From NCBI RefSeq assembly GCF_028736035.1, contig NZ_CP117866.1, positions 744,001 to 808,000 of the forward strand: a stretch of DNA of 64,000 bases, given 5' to 3'. Below the pieces are notes generated by a model. That model saw only the letters and a program-made list of their open reading frames with translations. It had not been told where the DNA came from and made no database searches. The DNA comes from Streptomyces sp. T12 (GTDB taxonomy: Bacteria > Actinomycetota > Actinomycetes > Streptomycetales > Streptomycetaceae). This document shows positions 34,066-43,705 of the stretch, piece after piece; the first letter of the stretch is position 1, and every line of letters starts with the position of its first letter. Position numbers and translations under genes: made by a program.

Positions 34066-36321
34066 ATGACCACCACCGCGTCCCAGCCGACCACCGAGGT
34101 AGAGCTCGCCATCGGCGGCATGACCTGCGCCTCGTGCGCGGCGCGCATCGAAAAGAAGCTGAACCGCATGGACGGGGTGACCGCCACCGTCAACTACGCC
34201 ACCGAGAAGGCGAAGGTCAGCTACCGAGGTGAGGTCTCCGTCCAGGACCTGATCACCACCGTCGAGGCGACGGGGTACACGGCACAGGAGCCCGCGCCGC
34301 CCGTGCGGGAGGCGCCCGCGGGCCGGGACGAGGACGACGGACTACGGCCGCTGCGGCAGCGGTTGGTCACCGCCGTGGCGCTGGCCGTCCCCGTCGTCGC
34401 GATGGCCATGATCCCCGCCCTGCAGTTCGAGTACTGGCAGTGGCTGTCGCTCACCCTGGCGGCGCCTGTCGTGACGTATGCGGCATGGCCCTTCCACCGG
34501 GCGGCGTTCACCAATCTGCGGCACGGCGCGGCCACGATGGACACGCTGATCTCGGTCGGTACGTCGGCCGCGTTCCTGTGGTCGCTGTGGGCGCTGTTCC
34601 TCGGCACCGCGGGCGAGCCGGGCATGACGCACCCCTTCGAGCTGACGATCTCCCGCAGTGACGGCGCCGGGAACATCTATCTGGAGGCGGCGGCCGGAGT
34701 CACCGCGTTCATCCTGGCCGGCCGTTACTTCGAGGCCCGTTCCAAGCGCAAGGCGGGCGCGGCTCTGAAAGCCCTGCTGGAACTCGGCGCCAAGGACGTC
34801 ACGGTCCTGCGCGCGAACGGCACCGAACAGACCCTTGCCGTCGCGGAGTTGACGGTCGGCGACCGCTTCCTGGTCCGTCCCGGCGAGAAGATCGCCACCG
34901 ACGGGACGGTCATCGAGGGCTCCTCCGCGGTGGACGCCTCGATGCTCACCGGCGAGTCCGTGCCGGTCGAGGTGGCCCAGGGCGACCCCGTCACCGGTGC
35001 CACGATCAACGCGGGCGGACGCCTCGTCGTCGAGGCCACCCGCGTGGGCGCCGACACCCAACTCGCCAGGATGGCCAAGCTGGTGGAGGACGCGCAGAAC
35101 GGGAAGGCCGCGGCACAGCGGCTCGCGGACCGGATCTCCGCCGTGTTCGTGCCGATCGTGATCGCCCTCGCGCTGGGCACCCTCGGCTTCTGGCTCGGCA
35201 ACGGCGCGGGGATGGCCGCCGCCTTCACCGCCGCGGTCGCCGTACTGATCATCGCCTGCCCGTGCGCCCTGGGCCTGGCCACCCCGACCGCGCTGATGGT
35301 CGGCACCGGGCGTGGCGCCCAGCTCGGCATCCTGATCAAGGGCCCGGAGGTGCTGGAGTCCACGCGCAAGGTCGACACGATCGTCCTCGACAAGACGGGC
35401 ACCGTGACCACCGGCCGGATGACCCTGCTGGCCGTGCACACCGCCGACGACACCGACGAGGCCGAAGTCCTGCGGCTCGCGGGCGCGTTGGAGCACTCCT
35501 CCGAACACCCGATCGCGCGTGCCGTGGCCGACGGGGCGCTGGAGAAGCTGGGTTCCCTGCCCACGCCCGAGGACTTCGCGAACGTGCCGGGTCTGGGGGT
35601 GCAGGGCATCGTCGAGGGCCGTGCGGTGCTGGTGGGCCGCGAGCGGCTGCTCGCGGAGTGGGCGATGGAACTGCCGGAGGACCTGCGGCGGGCCAGGTCC
35701 GAGGCGGAGGCGTCCGGTCGTACCGCCATCGCGGTCGCCTGGGACGGTGAAGCGCGGGCGGTCCTGGAGGTCGCCGACGCGGTGAAGGAGACCAGCCCGG
35801 AGGCGATCCGGCGGCTGCGCGCCCTCGGTCTCACCCCGATCCTGCTGACCGGTGACAACCGGGCCGTCGCCCACGCCGTCGCCCGCGAGGTCGGTATCGC
35901 ACCCGAGGACGTCATCGCCGAGGTGCTGCCGCAGGACAAGGCCGAGGTCGTCAAGCGGCTCCAGGGCGAGGGCCGTTCGGTGGCCATGGTCGGCGACGGC
36001 GTCAACGACGCGGCCGCCCTGGCCCAGGCCGACCTCGGCCTGGCGATGGGCACCGGCACGGACGCCGCGATCGAGGCAGGCGACCTCACCCTGGTGCGCG
36101 GCGACCTGCGCACCGCCGCCGACGCCATCCGGCTCTCCCGCCGGACGCTCGGCACCATACGGTCGAACCTGTTCTGGGCCTTCGCCTACAACGTCGCCGC
36201 GCTGCCGCTCGCCGCGGCCGGTCTGCTCAACCCGATGATCGCCGGCGCGGCCATGGCCTTCTCCTCGGTCTTCGTCGTCGGCAACTCCCTGCGGCTGCGC
36301 TCGTTCCGGGCCGCGAACTGA
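34066..36321 (+). CDS. copA: Copper-exporting P1B-type ATPase
   Basis: A 751-aa P-type ATPase. One N-terminal HMA domain (GGMTCASC, about residues 12-75) is followed by about eight membrane helices. Actuator motif TGES lies in [10 protein letters not shown]; the ion-binding CPC is in [11 protein letters not shown] (P1B-1, Cu(I)); the phosphorylated Asp is in DKTGTVTTG; the nucleotide site has SEHPIARAV; the hinge is GDGVNDAAA. It exports Cu(I) across the plasma membrane. It forms an operon with copZ. ATG 34066 has CAGGAG upstream. Confidence 0.97.
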   Translation: MTTTASQPTTEVELAIGGMTCASCAARIEKKLNRMDGVTATVNYATEKAKVSYRGEVSVQDLITTVEATGYTAQEPAPPVREAPAGRDEDDGLRPLRQRLVTAVALAVPVVAMAMIPALQFEYWQWLSLTLAAPVVTYAAWPFHRAAFTNLRHGAATMDTLISVGTSAAFLWSLWALFLGTAGEPGMTHPFELTISRSDGAGNIYLEAAAGVTAFILAGRYFEARSKRKAGAALKALLELGAKDVTVLRANGTEQTLAVAELTVGDRFLVRPGEKIATDGTVIEGSSAVDASMLTGESVPVEVAQGDPVTGATINAGGRLVVEATRVGADTQLARMAKLVEDAQNGKAAAQRLADRISAVFVPIVIALALGTLGFWLGNGAGMAAAFTAAVAVLIIACPCALGLATPTALMVGTGRGAQLGILIKGPEVLESTRKVDTIVLDKTGTVTTGRMTLLAVHTADDTDEAEVLRLAGALEHSSEHPIARAVADGALEKLGSLPTPEDFANVPGLGVQGIVEGRAVLVGRERLLAEWAMELPEDLRRARSEAEASGRTAIAVAWDGEARAVLEVADAVKETSPEAIRRLRALGLTPILLTGDNRAVAHAVAREVGIAPEDVIAEVLPQDKAEVVKRLQGEGRSVAMVGDGVNDAAALAQADLGLAMGTGTDAAIEAGDLTLVRGDLRTAADAIRLSRRTLGTIRSNLFWAFAYNVAALPLAAAGLLNPMIAGAAMAFSSVFVVGNSLRLRSFRAAN

Positions 36322-36337
36322 TCCCCCCCGACACACC

Positions 36338-36374
36338 ATGGGGGCGCCGCACGAGCGGCGCCCCCATCGTTTTT
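36338..36374. terminator. Strong rho-independent terminator after copA
   Basis: ATGGGGGCGCCGC (36338-36350) pairs over 13 bp with GCGGCGCCCCCAT (36355-36367) around ACGA and is followed by CG and TTTTT. It ends copZ-copA and also faces the convergent phospholipase gene. Confidence 0.93.
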
Positions 36375-36383
36375 GACCCTGCC

Positions 36384-36836
36384 TCAGCCGAAGGCCTTCA
36401 CGGCCTGGTAATAGGTCCAAGCCGTGCTGTTGCAGGCGGACTTGGACGCACCGCTGTAGCCCGCACACACACGCTTGAGGTCCTCGTAGAAGGCGCTGTC
36501 GATGCGTGACTTGTTGGCGCTGAAGGTGCCCAGCGCCTTGTAGTTGCGGTACCCGAAGTCGTGCCGGGCACAGGACGTGGAGAACGGGAAGCCGAAGGGG
36601 TTGTCCGGCGAGGAGGAGCAGTAGTCGGTGGACCAGTCGAAGCCGTACGCGGCCCAGGCGGACTGGTGGGAGCGGGCGGTGACCCAGGCGTTGTAGCTGG
36701 ACGCGCTGGTCTGCGTCCAACTGGCGAGCACCTGGGGCTTGTCGGCGGGAGCGGCCTGTGCGGCCGGGGCGGTGGCGACGACGGTCAGGAGGGAGAGGGC
36801 TGAGGCGGCGAGACCGGTGGCGAGTGTGCGGTGCAT
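36384..36836 (-). CDS. Secreted phospholipase A2
   Basis: A 150-aa exoenzyme with a Sec signal (MHRTLATGLAASALSLLTVV, AQA cleavage region). The mature ~120 aa carries the prokaryotic PLA2 catalytic segment CARHDFGYRNY with the His-Asp dyad, and four Cys (DYCSS, SCARH, RVCAG, SACNS) for two disulfides, as in the Streptomyces violaceoruber enzyme. It hydrolyses the sn-2 ester of phospholipids outside the cell. It is monocistronic, sharing the copA terminator region at its 3' end. Confidence 0.93.
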   Translation of the reverse strand: MHRTLATGLAASALSLLTVVATAPAAQAAPADKPQVLASWTQTSASSYNAWVTARSHQSAWAAYGFDWSTDYCSSSPDNPFGFPFSTSCARHDFGYRNYKALGTFSANKSRIDSAFYEDLKRVCAGYSGASKSACNSTAWTYYQAVKAFG

Positions 36837-36941
36837 TCCACACCTCCATGAGGCTGCGACCCGCCCGTCGGGTCACAGGTTCATGACAAGATGATTGACG
36901 CCTTCGCCACGCCTTCACACCACATGTGCCCCAATGCGCCC

Positions 36942-37532
36942 TTAACTCTTGGACATGCCAGTCCGTCGGACATGAACGGCGGTGAGCGCCAGGGCCAACG
37001 GCCCCGGAGCCAGGAAGGCGAGCGGCAGCAGCATCCACGCGCACAGGGCGGCCGTGACGACCGCGAGCAGCACCAGGCCGCTTCCGCCCGTGTCCTGTAC
37101 GGCGTCCCGCGCCGCCCCGCGTACGGCGGCCGGCCAGTCGGTAAGCGACTCGGCGCGCGCACAGGCCCTGAGGCCGACCACCGTGGCGGCCGCGCCGATC
37201 GCCCCGGCGACCACCGCGAACAGCGGCGCCCCCGGCAGCCCCGCCCCGGCCAGCGCCAGGTCGGCGGCGCACAGCAGCACACCGGCCAGGGCTATGACAC
37301 CTGCCGCGAGGTCGCCGATCCGAAGCCGCCGCCGAAGCACCGCCAAGTACCGCCCGGCAGTGGCGGGTTGCCCCTCGCCCGCGCCGCGCAGCACCGCGCA
37401 CGCACTCGACAGCGCGGCCGGGACCGTCACGACGGGCAGGCTCGCCACGGCCGTGGCGAGGCCGACGCTCAGCACATCGGCGAACAGGGTCATCCGCGGC
37501 CCGAAGACCTCGCCCGGCTCACGTGTTCCCAT
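36942..37532 (-). CDS. DUF624/YesL-like membrane protein
   Basis: A 196-aa protein with about five hydrophobic segments and an N-terminal stretch FADVLSVGLATAVASLPVVTVPAA resembling the YesL/DUF624 family, which is often found with carbohydrate ABC transporters. It is the last gene of the first sugar operon, 5 bp after the MalG-type permease. ATG 37532 is preceded by AAGGGG at good spacing; the GTG at 37541 overlaps the permease stop but abuts that ribosome site. Function is unknown. Confidence 0.7.
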   Translation of the reverse strand: MGTREPGEVFGPRMTLFADVLSVGLATAVASLPVVTVPAALSSACAVLRGAGEGQPATAGRYLAVLRRRLRIGDLAAGVIALAGVLLCAADLALAGAGLPGAPLFAVVAGAIGAAATVVGLRACARAESLTDWPAAVRGAARDAVQDTGGSGLVLLAVVTAALCAWMLLPLAFLAPGPLALALTAVHVRRTGMSKS

Positions 37533-37537
37533 GCCGA

Positions 37538-38404
37538 TCACCCCTTGAGCCCGGAGCTGGCCATGCCCTCCACCAGCAGGCGCTGGAAGGCGAGGAAAAA
37601 CAGCACGATCGGCAGCAGCGCGATCACGGACATCGCGAACATCGGGCCGAACGCCGAGGTGCTGGACGCGTCCACGAACGACCGCAGCGCGAGCGTGAGC
37701 GTGAACTTGTCCGGGTCGAAGAGGTAGATGAGCTGGGTGAAGAAGTCGTTCCAGGTCCAGATGAAGGTGAAGATCGCCGTGGTGATCAGCGCGGGCCGGG
37801 TGAGGGGAAGGACGACCTTGAAGAAGCTGCGGAACGGGCCGCAGCCGTCGATACGGGCCGCCTCCTCCAGCTCGCGCGGCAGGCCGCGCATGAACTGCAC
37901 GATGAGGAAGACGAAGAACGCCTCGGTGGCGAGGAACTTCGGCAGGATCAGCGGCCAGTAGGTGTTCACCAGGCCGAGCTGGTTGAAGATGATGTACTGC
38001 GGGATCAGCACCGCGTGGTGCGGCAGCATGATCGTCGCGATCATGAACGCGAACAGCGGTCCGCGGAAGCGGAATCGCAGGCGCGCGAAGGCGTAGGCGG
38101 CGAGCGAGCAGCTGATGACGTTGCCGAGCACCGCGCCGCCGGCGATCAGCAGCGAGTTGGACAGCAGCCGCCAGATGGACACGTCGTTGACGCCGTCCAG
38201 AGCGGTGGAGTAGTTCGACCACTCCAGACGGCTGGGCAGCAGGTCGAGGCTGGCGATGACCTCGTCGGCGGGCTTGAGCGAGGTCGCCAGCAGCCACGCC
38301 AGCGGGTAGAGCATGACCAGCAGTGCGGCCAGACAGCCGACGTGCAGGGCGATCCGGCCCCAGGCAACGGGCTTGCGGACGACCGGAGTTGTGGTGGTGG
38401 TCAT
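37538..38404 (-). CDS. Carbohydrate ABC permease (MalG type), importer 1
   Basis: A 288-aa inner component of a CUT1 sugar importer with six predicted membrane helices. The ATPase-contact EAA loop reads EAARIDGCGPFRSFFKVVLPLTRP (shown as EAARIDGCGPF...VVLPLTRP). ATG 38404 overlaps the MalF-type stop in ATGA. The substrate is not known; neighbours suggest a sugar or sugar acid handled by the dehydrogenase and PmoA-family protein of the upstream operon. Confidence 0.92.
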   Translation of the reverse strand: MTTTTTPVVRKPVAWGRIALHVGCLAALLVMLYPLAWLLATSLKPADEVIASLDLLPSRLEWSNYSTALDGVNDVSIWRLLSNSLLIAGGAVLGNVISCSLAAYAFARLRFRFRGPLFAFMIATIMLPHHAVLIPQYIIFNQLGLVNTYWPLILPKFLATEAFFVFLIVQFMRGLPRELEEAARIDGCGPFRSFFKVVLPLTRPALITTAIFTFIWTWNDFFTQLIYLFDPDKFTLTLALRSFVDASSTSAFGPMFAMSVIALLPIVLFFLAFQRLLVEGMASSGLKG

Positions 38405-39345
38405 CGGTCCCCCTCGGAGGCGTAGAAGACCCAGGAACGCGAGGTGCGGAACAGCACCGCCGTGACGCCGCCGATGACGATCAGCAGGACCCAGGCCATG
38501 GCGGAGGCGTAGCCCATGTGGGAGGCGACGAAGCCGCGGTCGTAGAGGTAGAGGGTGTAGACGAGGGTCGAGTCGGCGGGGCCGCCCTTGCCGGCGCCGA
38601 TCGCGAAGGCGGGCGTGAAGACCTGGAAGGCCTGGATGGTCTGGAGTACGAGGTTGAAGAACAGGACCGGGGACAGCATCGGCACCGTGACGGACAGGAA
38701 CTGCCGCCATTTCCCGGCCCCGTCGACTGCCGCCGCCTCGTACAGCTCGCCCGGGATCTGCTGGAGGCCGGCCAGGAAGATGACCATCGGCGCCCCGAAC
38801 TGCCACACCGTCAGCAGGGCCACGGCGAGCAGCGCCCAGCCGGGCTTGTTGACCCAGCCACCGGTGCCGAGCAGGTTGTCCACCGTGCCGCCGTCGTTGA
38901 AGACCGCGCGCCAGACGAGGGCGATGGACATGGAGGCGCCCAGCAGGGACGGGGCGTAGAACGCCGACCGGTAGAAGCCCTTGCCCCGCCTCATGGGCTT
39001 CAGGGCGAGCGCGACGACGAGGGCGAGGGCGAGTTGCAGGGGCACGGCGATGACGACGTACGTCAGCGTGGTCAGCACCGACCGCCAGTAGCGCGGGTCC
39101 TCGGTGAACATCTGGACGTAGTTGCGCAGGCCCACCCAGCGCGGCGGGCTGAACAGGTCGTAGTCGGTGAAGGACAGGTACAGCGACACGGCCATCGGCA
39201 GCAGGGTCAGGACGATCGCGCCGAGCACCCACGGGGACAGGAACACCCAGGCGGGGCCCTGACTTTCGCGCTTGAGGCGGCGCTTCGGGGCTGCGGTCGC
39301 CGCCGGTTTCCTGGCTGCGGGCGCGGGGATGTCGGTGGTGGTCAT
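38401..39345 (-). CDS. Carbohydrate ABC permease (MalF type), importer 1
   Basis: A 314-aa permease with a basic N-terminus, the opening helix WVFLSPWVLGAIVLTLLPM, and the EAA loop EAAAVDGAGKWRQF...VPMLSP. It forms the channel with the MalG-type partner. Both ends overlap neighbours in ATGA (39345/39342 and 38404/38401), so the three transport genes are translationally coupled. No ATPase gene is present; in Streptomyces a shared MsiK-type ATPase usually serves such importers. Confidence 0.93.
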   Translation of the reverse strand: MTTTDIPAPAARKPAATAAPKRRLKRESQGPAWVFLSPWVLGAIVLTLLPMAVSLYLSFTDYDLFSPPRWVGLRNYVQMFTEDPRYWRSVLTTLTYVVIAVPLQLALALVVALALKPMRRGKGFYRSAFYAPSLLGASMSIALVWRAVFNDGGTVDNLLGTGGWVNKPGWALLAVALLTVWQFGAPMVIFLAGLQQIPGELYEAAAVDGAGKWRQFLSVTVPMLSPVLFFNLVLQTIQAFQVFTPAFAIGAGKGGPADSTLVYTLYLYDRGFVASHMGYASAMAWVLLIVIGGVTAVLFRTSRSWVFYASEGDR

Positions 39346-40625
39346 GACCTCAGCTCCGCCTTCGCCTCGGTGACGTAGTTCTCGGCCGCCTCACGGGGCG
39401 ACATGCGCTCGTAGGACACCTGGTCGTAGTCGCGCTGGAAGGTGGCCTGCAGGGCGTTGTCGCCGGAGGGCGGGGCCTGCGGCGGGTTCTTGAGGGAGCC
39501 CTCCAGGGAGGACTGGTAGTCGGCGATCGTCTTGTCGAAGTCCTTGAGCTGCGGCTCGGTCTCCTCGCGGATCGACTCGTTGACGGGGATGCCGCGGGTG
39601 GCGCCGAGGATCTTCGCCGCCTGCTCGTCGTTGATGAGGAAGTCGACGAGCTGTGCCGCCTCCTTCGGGTGACCGGTGCCGGCTCCGACGCCCAGGAACA
39701 TCGACGGCTTGAAGTACTGGCCGGGGGTACCGTCCTCGCCGGACGGCATCGGCGCGAGCGCGACGCCGCTCGGTATGAGGGCCAGGAACCCGCTGGCCGG
39801 AGCGTCCCAGTTGGAGTCGGACAGGGCCTCGCCGCGCCCGAGCGGGGTGTTCTCGACGGAGCCGTCGAGCTGGGTGGTCTGCTCGGCGGGCGAGACGACA
39901 CCCTCGCGCCGGAGTGCGTCGGTGAAGGTCCACCAGCGGGTCAGGTCGTCGGCGGTGAAACCGAGCCCGCCGTCCTCCGTGTAGAGGGACTTGCCCTGTC
40001 CGCGCAGCCAGACCTCGAAGCAGTCCTCGCTCCAACCGGGGTCGGTGGCGCCGGGCTTACCGGTCTTCTCGGCCAGGGCCCGCATGGCGTCGGCCCACTC
40101 GCTCCAGGTCCAGCTCCGGCCCGGGAGCGGTACGCCGGACGCCTTCCACGCCTTGACGTCGTAGGCGACGGTCTCGGTGCCACGGCCCTGGGGGATCGCG
40201 TACTGCGCGTCGTCCAGCCGTCCGGTGGCGAGCAGGCCCGCCTCGATCTCATCGGTGCGCAGGACGGCCTTCTGCTCGGCGAGGTCGAGCAGGACGCCGC
40301 CGGAGGCGTACTGGTCGATCTGCCGGTAGTCGAGTTGCATCACGTCGGGGGCGTCGCCTCCCGCGGCCTGGGTGGCGAGCTTCTGCTTGTAGGCCTCGTA
40401 GGCCGAGAACGACGTCTGCACCTGGATGTTCGGGTGCTGTTTCTCGAACAGGGCGACGGCCTGCTCGGTGCGTTCCGCGCGGTCGGGGTTGCCCCACCAC
40501 GTGTAACGCAGCACGACCTTGCCGCCGCCGACCGACTCCCCGGATCCTCCGCAGCCGGCCAGCATCGCGCAGAGCACGAGTGCGGCGGCCGACGCGCAGA
40601 ACCCCTTTGTCCTGTGTCCGGGCAT
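39342..40625 (-). CDS. Extracellular sugar-binding lipoprotein, importer 1
   Basis: A 427-aa family 1 solute-binding protein. Signal peptide MPGHRTKGFCASAAALVLC with lipobox LAGC; the mature part begins with Gly/Ser-rich linker then VVLRYTWWGNPDRAERTEQAV and the DAPDVMQLDYRQI segment typical of this fold. It captures a carbohydrate for the permeases directly downstream. It lies 60 bp after the end of the cupin gene and may be read from the same transcript. Confidence 0.93.
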   Translation of the reverse strand: MPGHRTKGFCASAAALVLCAMLAGCGGSGESVGGGKVVLRYTWWGNPDRAERTEQAVALFEKQHPNIQVQTSFSAYEAYKQKLATQAAGGDAPDVMQLDYRQIDQYASGGVLLDLAEQKAVLRTDEIEAGLLATGRLDDAQYAIPQGRGTETVAYDVKAWKASGVPLPGRSWTWSEWADAMRALAEKTGKPGATDPGWSEDCFEVWLRGQGKSLYTEDGGLGFTADDLTRWWTFTDALRREGVVSPAEQTTQLDGSVENTPLGRGEALSDSNWDAPASGFLALIPSGVALAPMPSGEDGTPGQYFKPSMFLGVGAGTGHPKEAAQLVDFLINDEQAAKILGATRGIPVNESIREETEPQLKDFDKTIADYQSSLEGSLKNPPQAPPSGDNALQATFQRDYDQVSYERMSPREAAENYVTEAKAELRS

Positions 40626-40685
40626 GCCGAGGTCACCTCTTCTCTCCTCGGACTTTCTGTTGGCCCCCCTCGGCCCCCTGGCCCG

Positions 40686-41435
40686 CTATCCGCCGCCGTA
40701 GGGCAGCGTCGTCCCGGGCAGGTTGTACTCGTCCCGGCGGCCGCACATGCCGAAGCCGCCGAGCCTGGTGGGCGCGGTCTCGTACGAGGTCGCGTCGGCG
40801 AGATACACCGGCTCACCCGTCTCCAGCGCGTCGAGCTGGGCGCCCGTGCGCTCGGCGGTGGCCAGCGCGCCGGCCCGCCACAGCTCCCGCCACTGGGGCA
40901 CCTTGGCGCGCACGAGGCGGGCGGCGGCTCGCTGGAACTCGACGTACGGGCCGCTGTCACCGGCGACGAGGGCCTCGCGCAGGGCGAGATAGCCCTCTAC
41001 GGCGAGGTCCCTGCGGCGGCGCGCGGCGGCCGCGGTGTCCGGGCCGGTGCCGGGCGGCAGCGTGGCCGCGGCGGCGTACCTGTCCGGATCCGACAGCACC
41101 TCGGACGGGAAGGTGAACACGGCGTCCCCGGCCTCCGGCAGCCCGCTGTTCTGCATCAGCACGGTGATGCGCAGATCGCCGCCCTGGACCATACGGTGCA
41201 CGGTCCCCGGCGTGAACCAGGTGACCGAGCCCGGCTCCAGGGGGATGTCCCGGTAGCCGTCGGGGCTCAGCGTCTGTACCGCGCCCTGGCCGCCGGTGAC
41301 GACGTACGCCTCCGTGCACACCAGGTGCAGATGCGGGCTGCCGCCGCACACGCCGTCGGCGGCCTCCCAGTCATAGGCGCTCAGGTGGGACAGGCCGACG
41401 GCGCCCGGCAGTGGATGCGGAAGGTTGGGCTTCAC
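40686..41435 (-). CDS. Cupin-domain protein
   Basis: A 249-aa protein with a cupin fold: metal-ligand motif in CGGSPHLHLVCTEAYVVTGG followed by GSVTWFTPGTVHRMVQGGDLRI, with the second-motif His. The C-terminal half is helical. It could be an isomerase, a lyase or a sugar sensor; I cannot choose. GTG 41435 overlaps the PmoA-family stop in GTGA. It sits within an apparent catabolic operon of dehydrogenase, PmoA-family protein, cupin and importer. Confidence 0.8.
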   Translation of the reverse strand: MKPNLPHPLPGAVGLSHLSAYDWEAADGVCGGSPHLHLVCTEAYVVTGGQGAVQTLSPDGYRDIPLEPGSVTWFTPGTVHRMVQGGDLRITVLMQNSGLPEAGDAVFTFPSEVLSDPDRYAAAATLPPGTGPDTAAAARRRRDLAVEGYLALREALVAGDSGPYVEFQRAAARLVRAKVPQWRELWRAGALATAERTGAQLDALETGEPVYLADATSYETAPTRLGGFGMCGRRDEYNLPGTTLPYGGG

Positions 41436-42370
41436 CACGGCAGCCCCTCCAGATGCGCGGCCACCCGCTCGCGGTCCCAGGCACCGTCGGCGAACACGAC
41501 CCGGTACCGGTAGCCGAAGGACTCGCCCGGCGGCAGCTCGAACTCCTCGAAGAACGCCCAGGAGAACGCCACCGTCGGGATCGGCTCCGAGCGCACGAAC
41601 CAGTGGGACTCGTGGATCGCGGCGTTCTCGTCGAGGTTCTCGGGCGCGTGCGCGAAGACGAGCGTGGAGTGGCCGTCGACGTCGTCGTGCTCGGTGGTGA
41701 AGGCCAGCCACGGGCCCTGCGTGCCCATCAGCTTGCCCGCGTCCGCGCCCGCTCCCCCGTCGAGGTCGGGGCCGAAGGCGGTGCCTGAGGTGAAGTCCCG
41801 GGGTCCGCGCCACTGGAGTCCGGTGTAGCCGGCCATCTCACGGCCGGCGGTGGTGGGCGAGCCGAAGGCCAGCGGCTCGGCACGGAGGTTGGTGAGCCGG
41901 ATCGACCAGTCCAGGGCCCAGGCACCGGCCGCCTCGTCCACCGAGTGGACGGTCAGCCCGCGCACCTCGCGCGCCCACTCCTCGCCGCCGTTCTCGACCC
42001 AGGTCAGCTCCTCGGTGAAGGCGAGCCGGTCGTCCTCGGCCGCGAAGTCGGCGAAGCCGTCGTGCCGCATCGAGCCGACCCGCTCGGGCAGAGCGAGGTA
42101 ACCCTCGCCGTGGACATAGCAGTTGCCGCCCCAGAAGTTCTGCCCGGACAGATGACTCGCCGTCATCTGCAGGCCCTTGTGCCAGCGGTGGTCGCTGGGC
42201 CGGTAGCCGGTCACGGTGTGCCCGGCGAGGGTGCGCACGGGGTGCGCGTAGGGCTTGCGGGACTCGAAGGCCTGCGGGTCGGGGCGGTAGACGTAGCGGA
42301 GGATCTCCGTGCCGCCTGCCGCCTCGACGGCGATGTGGTCGCCGTGGACATGAGTGACGCGGATGCTCAT
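41432..42370 (-). CDS. PmoA-family (DUF6807) protein
   Basis: A 312-aa beta-rich protein recognised by PYAHPVRTLAGHTVTGYRP (shown partly), DHRWHKGLQM, NFWGG, and GYTGLQWRGPRDF. Despite the database name 'methane oxygenase PmoA', members next to Gfo/Idh/MocA dehydrogenases have galactose-mutarotase-like folds and probably act on sugars. It overlaps the dehydrogenase stop (ATG 42370, dehydrogenase end 42367), so the two are coupled. Specific reaction unknown. Confidence 0.82.
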   Translation of the reverse strand: MSIRVTHVHGDHIAVEAAGGTEILRYVYRPDPQAFESRKPYAHPVRTLAGHTVTGYRPSDHRWHKGLQMTASHLSGQNFWGGNCYVHGEGYLALPERVGSMRHDGFADFAAEDDRLAFTEELTWVENGGEEWAREVRGLTVHSVDEAAGAWALDWSIRLTNLRAEPLAFGSPTTAGREMAGYTGLQWRGPRDFTSGTAFGPDLDGGAGADAGKLMGTQGPWLAFTTEHDDVDGHSTLVFAHAPENLDENAAIHESHWFVRSEPIPTVAFSWAFFEEFELPPGESFGYRYRVVFADGAWDRERVAAHLEGLPW

Positions 42371-43482
42371 GCGCGCTCCTTGGGGGCCCAGTGGGGGTGG
42401 TCGCCGTGCATGGCCGGGTAGAAGGGGTCACCGGGCCGGATCTCGCCCGCGAGCACCGGGCTGCCCGTGAACGCGGCCTTGTAGAGGGCGGCCGCGAAGT
42501 CGAGGGTGGCCCGGGCGTCGGGGCCGCTGCCGGGCGGTCGGACACCGTTGTCGTAGGCGTCGAGGAGGGCGCCGAGCTGTGCCGTGTGCGAGCTGGACAG
42601 GTCCGCGGCCGGGGTGCGCCAGGCGGTGGCGCGCTCGGAGGGGACGTGCGGGGCCGGGGTGTAGACCCAGTCGTCGTTGCGGTGGCCGTACAGGTGGGTG
42701 AGCTCGACCGTCGCGTCGGCGCAGTCGATGCGGATGCGGCTCACCTCGTGCGGGGACAGCACGCTGTTGACGACGGTGGCGAGGGCTCCGTTCTCGAACC
42801 GCACGAGGGCCGTCGAGACGTCCTCGCTCTCGGTGTCGTGGACCAGGCGCGCGGCCATGGCCCGGATCTCCGCCCACGGCCCGAGCAGGTGCAGCAGCAG
42901 GTCGAACTGGTGGATGCCGTGCCCCATCGTCGGACCGCCGCCCTCGGTGGCCCACCGCCCGCGCCACGGCACCGCGTAGTACGCGGCGTCACGGTGCCAG
43001 GTCGTCTGGCAGTGCGCGACCAGCGGGGCGCCCAGCTCACCGCCCGCGATCAGCTCACGGGCGTGCACGGCGCCGGAGCCGTAGCGGTGCTGGAAGACGA
43101 CCGACGCGTGCGCGCCCGACGCCTCCTCGGCCGCCGCGATGTCGTCGTACTCGGCGAGCGACAGGCACAGCGGCTTCTCGCACAGCACCCAGGCGCCCGC
43201 CTTGAGCGCGGCGACCGTCTGCTCCCGGTGCAGCGACGGCGGCGTGCCGATCAGGACCAGGTCGGGGCGTACGGCGTCCAGCATCTCGCCCGTCGAGGTG
43301 TACCCGGCGACGTCCTCGCCCGCGAGCTCCCGGAAGGCGTCCAGCCGGGCCTGGTCCACGTCGACCGCGGCGACCAGCTCCACCCGGTCCGCGTGGTGTC
43401 TCAGGGCGGGGAGATGGCTGCCGCTGACGATGGCGCCGGTGCCGATCACGGCGACGCGGCGGCGGACGGGACTTGGGGACAT
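42367..43482 (-). CDS. Gfo/Idh/MocA-family NAD(P)-dependent dehydrogenase
   Basis: A 371-aa oxidoreductase: Rossmann motif VAVIGTGAIVSGSHLPAL, the EKP motif (WVLCEKPLCLS) with catalytic Lys, and HGIHQFDLLLHLLGP with the active-site His. It should oxidise or reduce a sugar, inositol or sugar acid. ATG 43482 follows GAGGAGAAC; a longer frame start at 43533 has no ribosome site and would include the operator. It heads the first sugar operon. Confidence 0.92.
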   Translation of the reverse strand: MSPSPVRRRVAVIGTGAIVSGSHLPALRHHADRVELVAAVDVDQARLDAFRELAGEDVAGYTSTGEMLDAVRPDLVLIGTPPSLHREQTVAALKAGAWVLCEKPLCLSLAEYDDIAAAEEASGAHASVVFQHRYGSGAVHARELIAGGELGAPLVAHCQTTWHRDAAYYAVPWRGRWATEGGGPTMGHGIHQFDLLLHLLGPWAEIRAMAARLVHDTESEDVSTALVRFENGALATVVNSVLSPHEVSRIRIDCADATVELTHLYGHRNDDWVYTPAPHVPSERATAWRTPAADLSSSHTAQLGALLDAYDNGVRPPGSGPDARATLDFAAALYKAAFTGSPVLAGEIRPGDPFYPAMHGDHPHWAPKERA

Positions 43483-43516
43483 GCAGTTCTCCTCGGACGG
43501 CCGGCGGACAGCCCGC

Positions 43517-43532
43517 TTGGAAAGCGCTTGCA
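43517..43532. promoter_or_regulatory. LacI/ROK-type palindromic operator upstream of the dehydrogenase operon
   Basis: TTGGAAAGCGCTTGCA contains the central palindrome AAGCGCTT and resembles LacI-family operators (GGAAAGCGCTTTCC type). It lies 35 bp before the dehydrogenase ATG. The regulator is not identified; the neighbouring ROK protein or an unlinked LacI-type repressor could bind. The rest of 43533-43705 shows no gene. Confidence 0.6.
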
Positions 43533-43705
43533 CTTCGAGGCGACCCTAGGCAGGGACCTAATGTCAGGACAACCCCTCTGCGGCGACATGAGCAAAGCCT
43601 TGACCCGTTCGGCTCGGCTCACCCCCCGCACGCTCCCCTTCCGGGCGGCCGCTCAAACGGATGAAGATCACGAACGGCTCGGAGCTGCGGCACGGTGCAA
43701 CTCGG

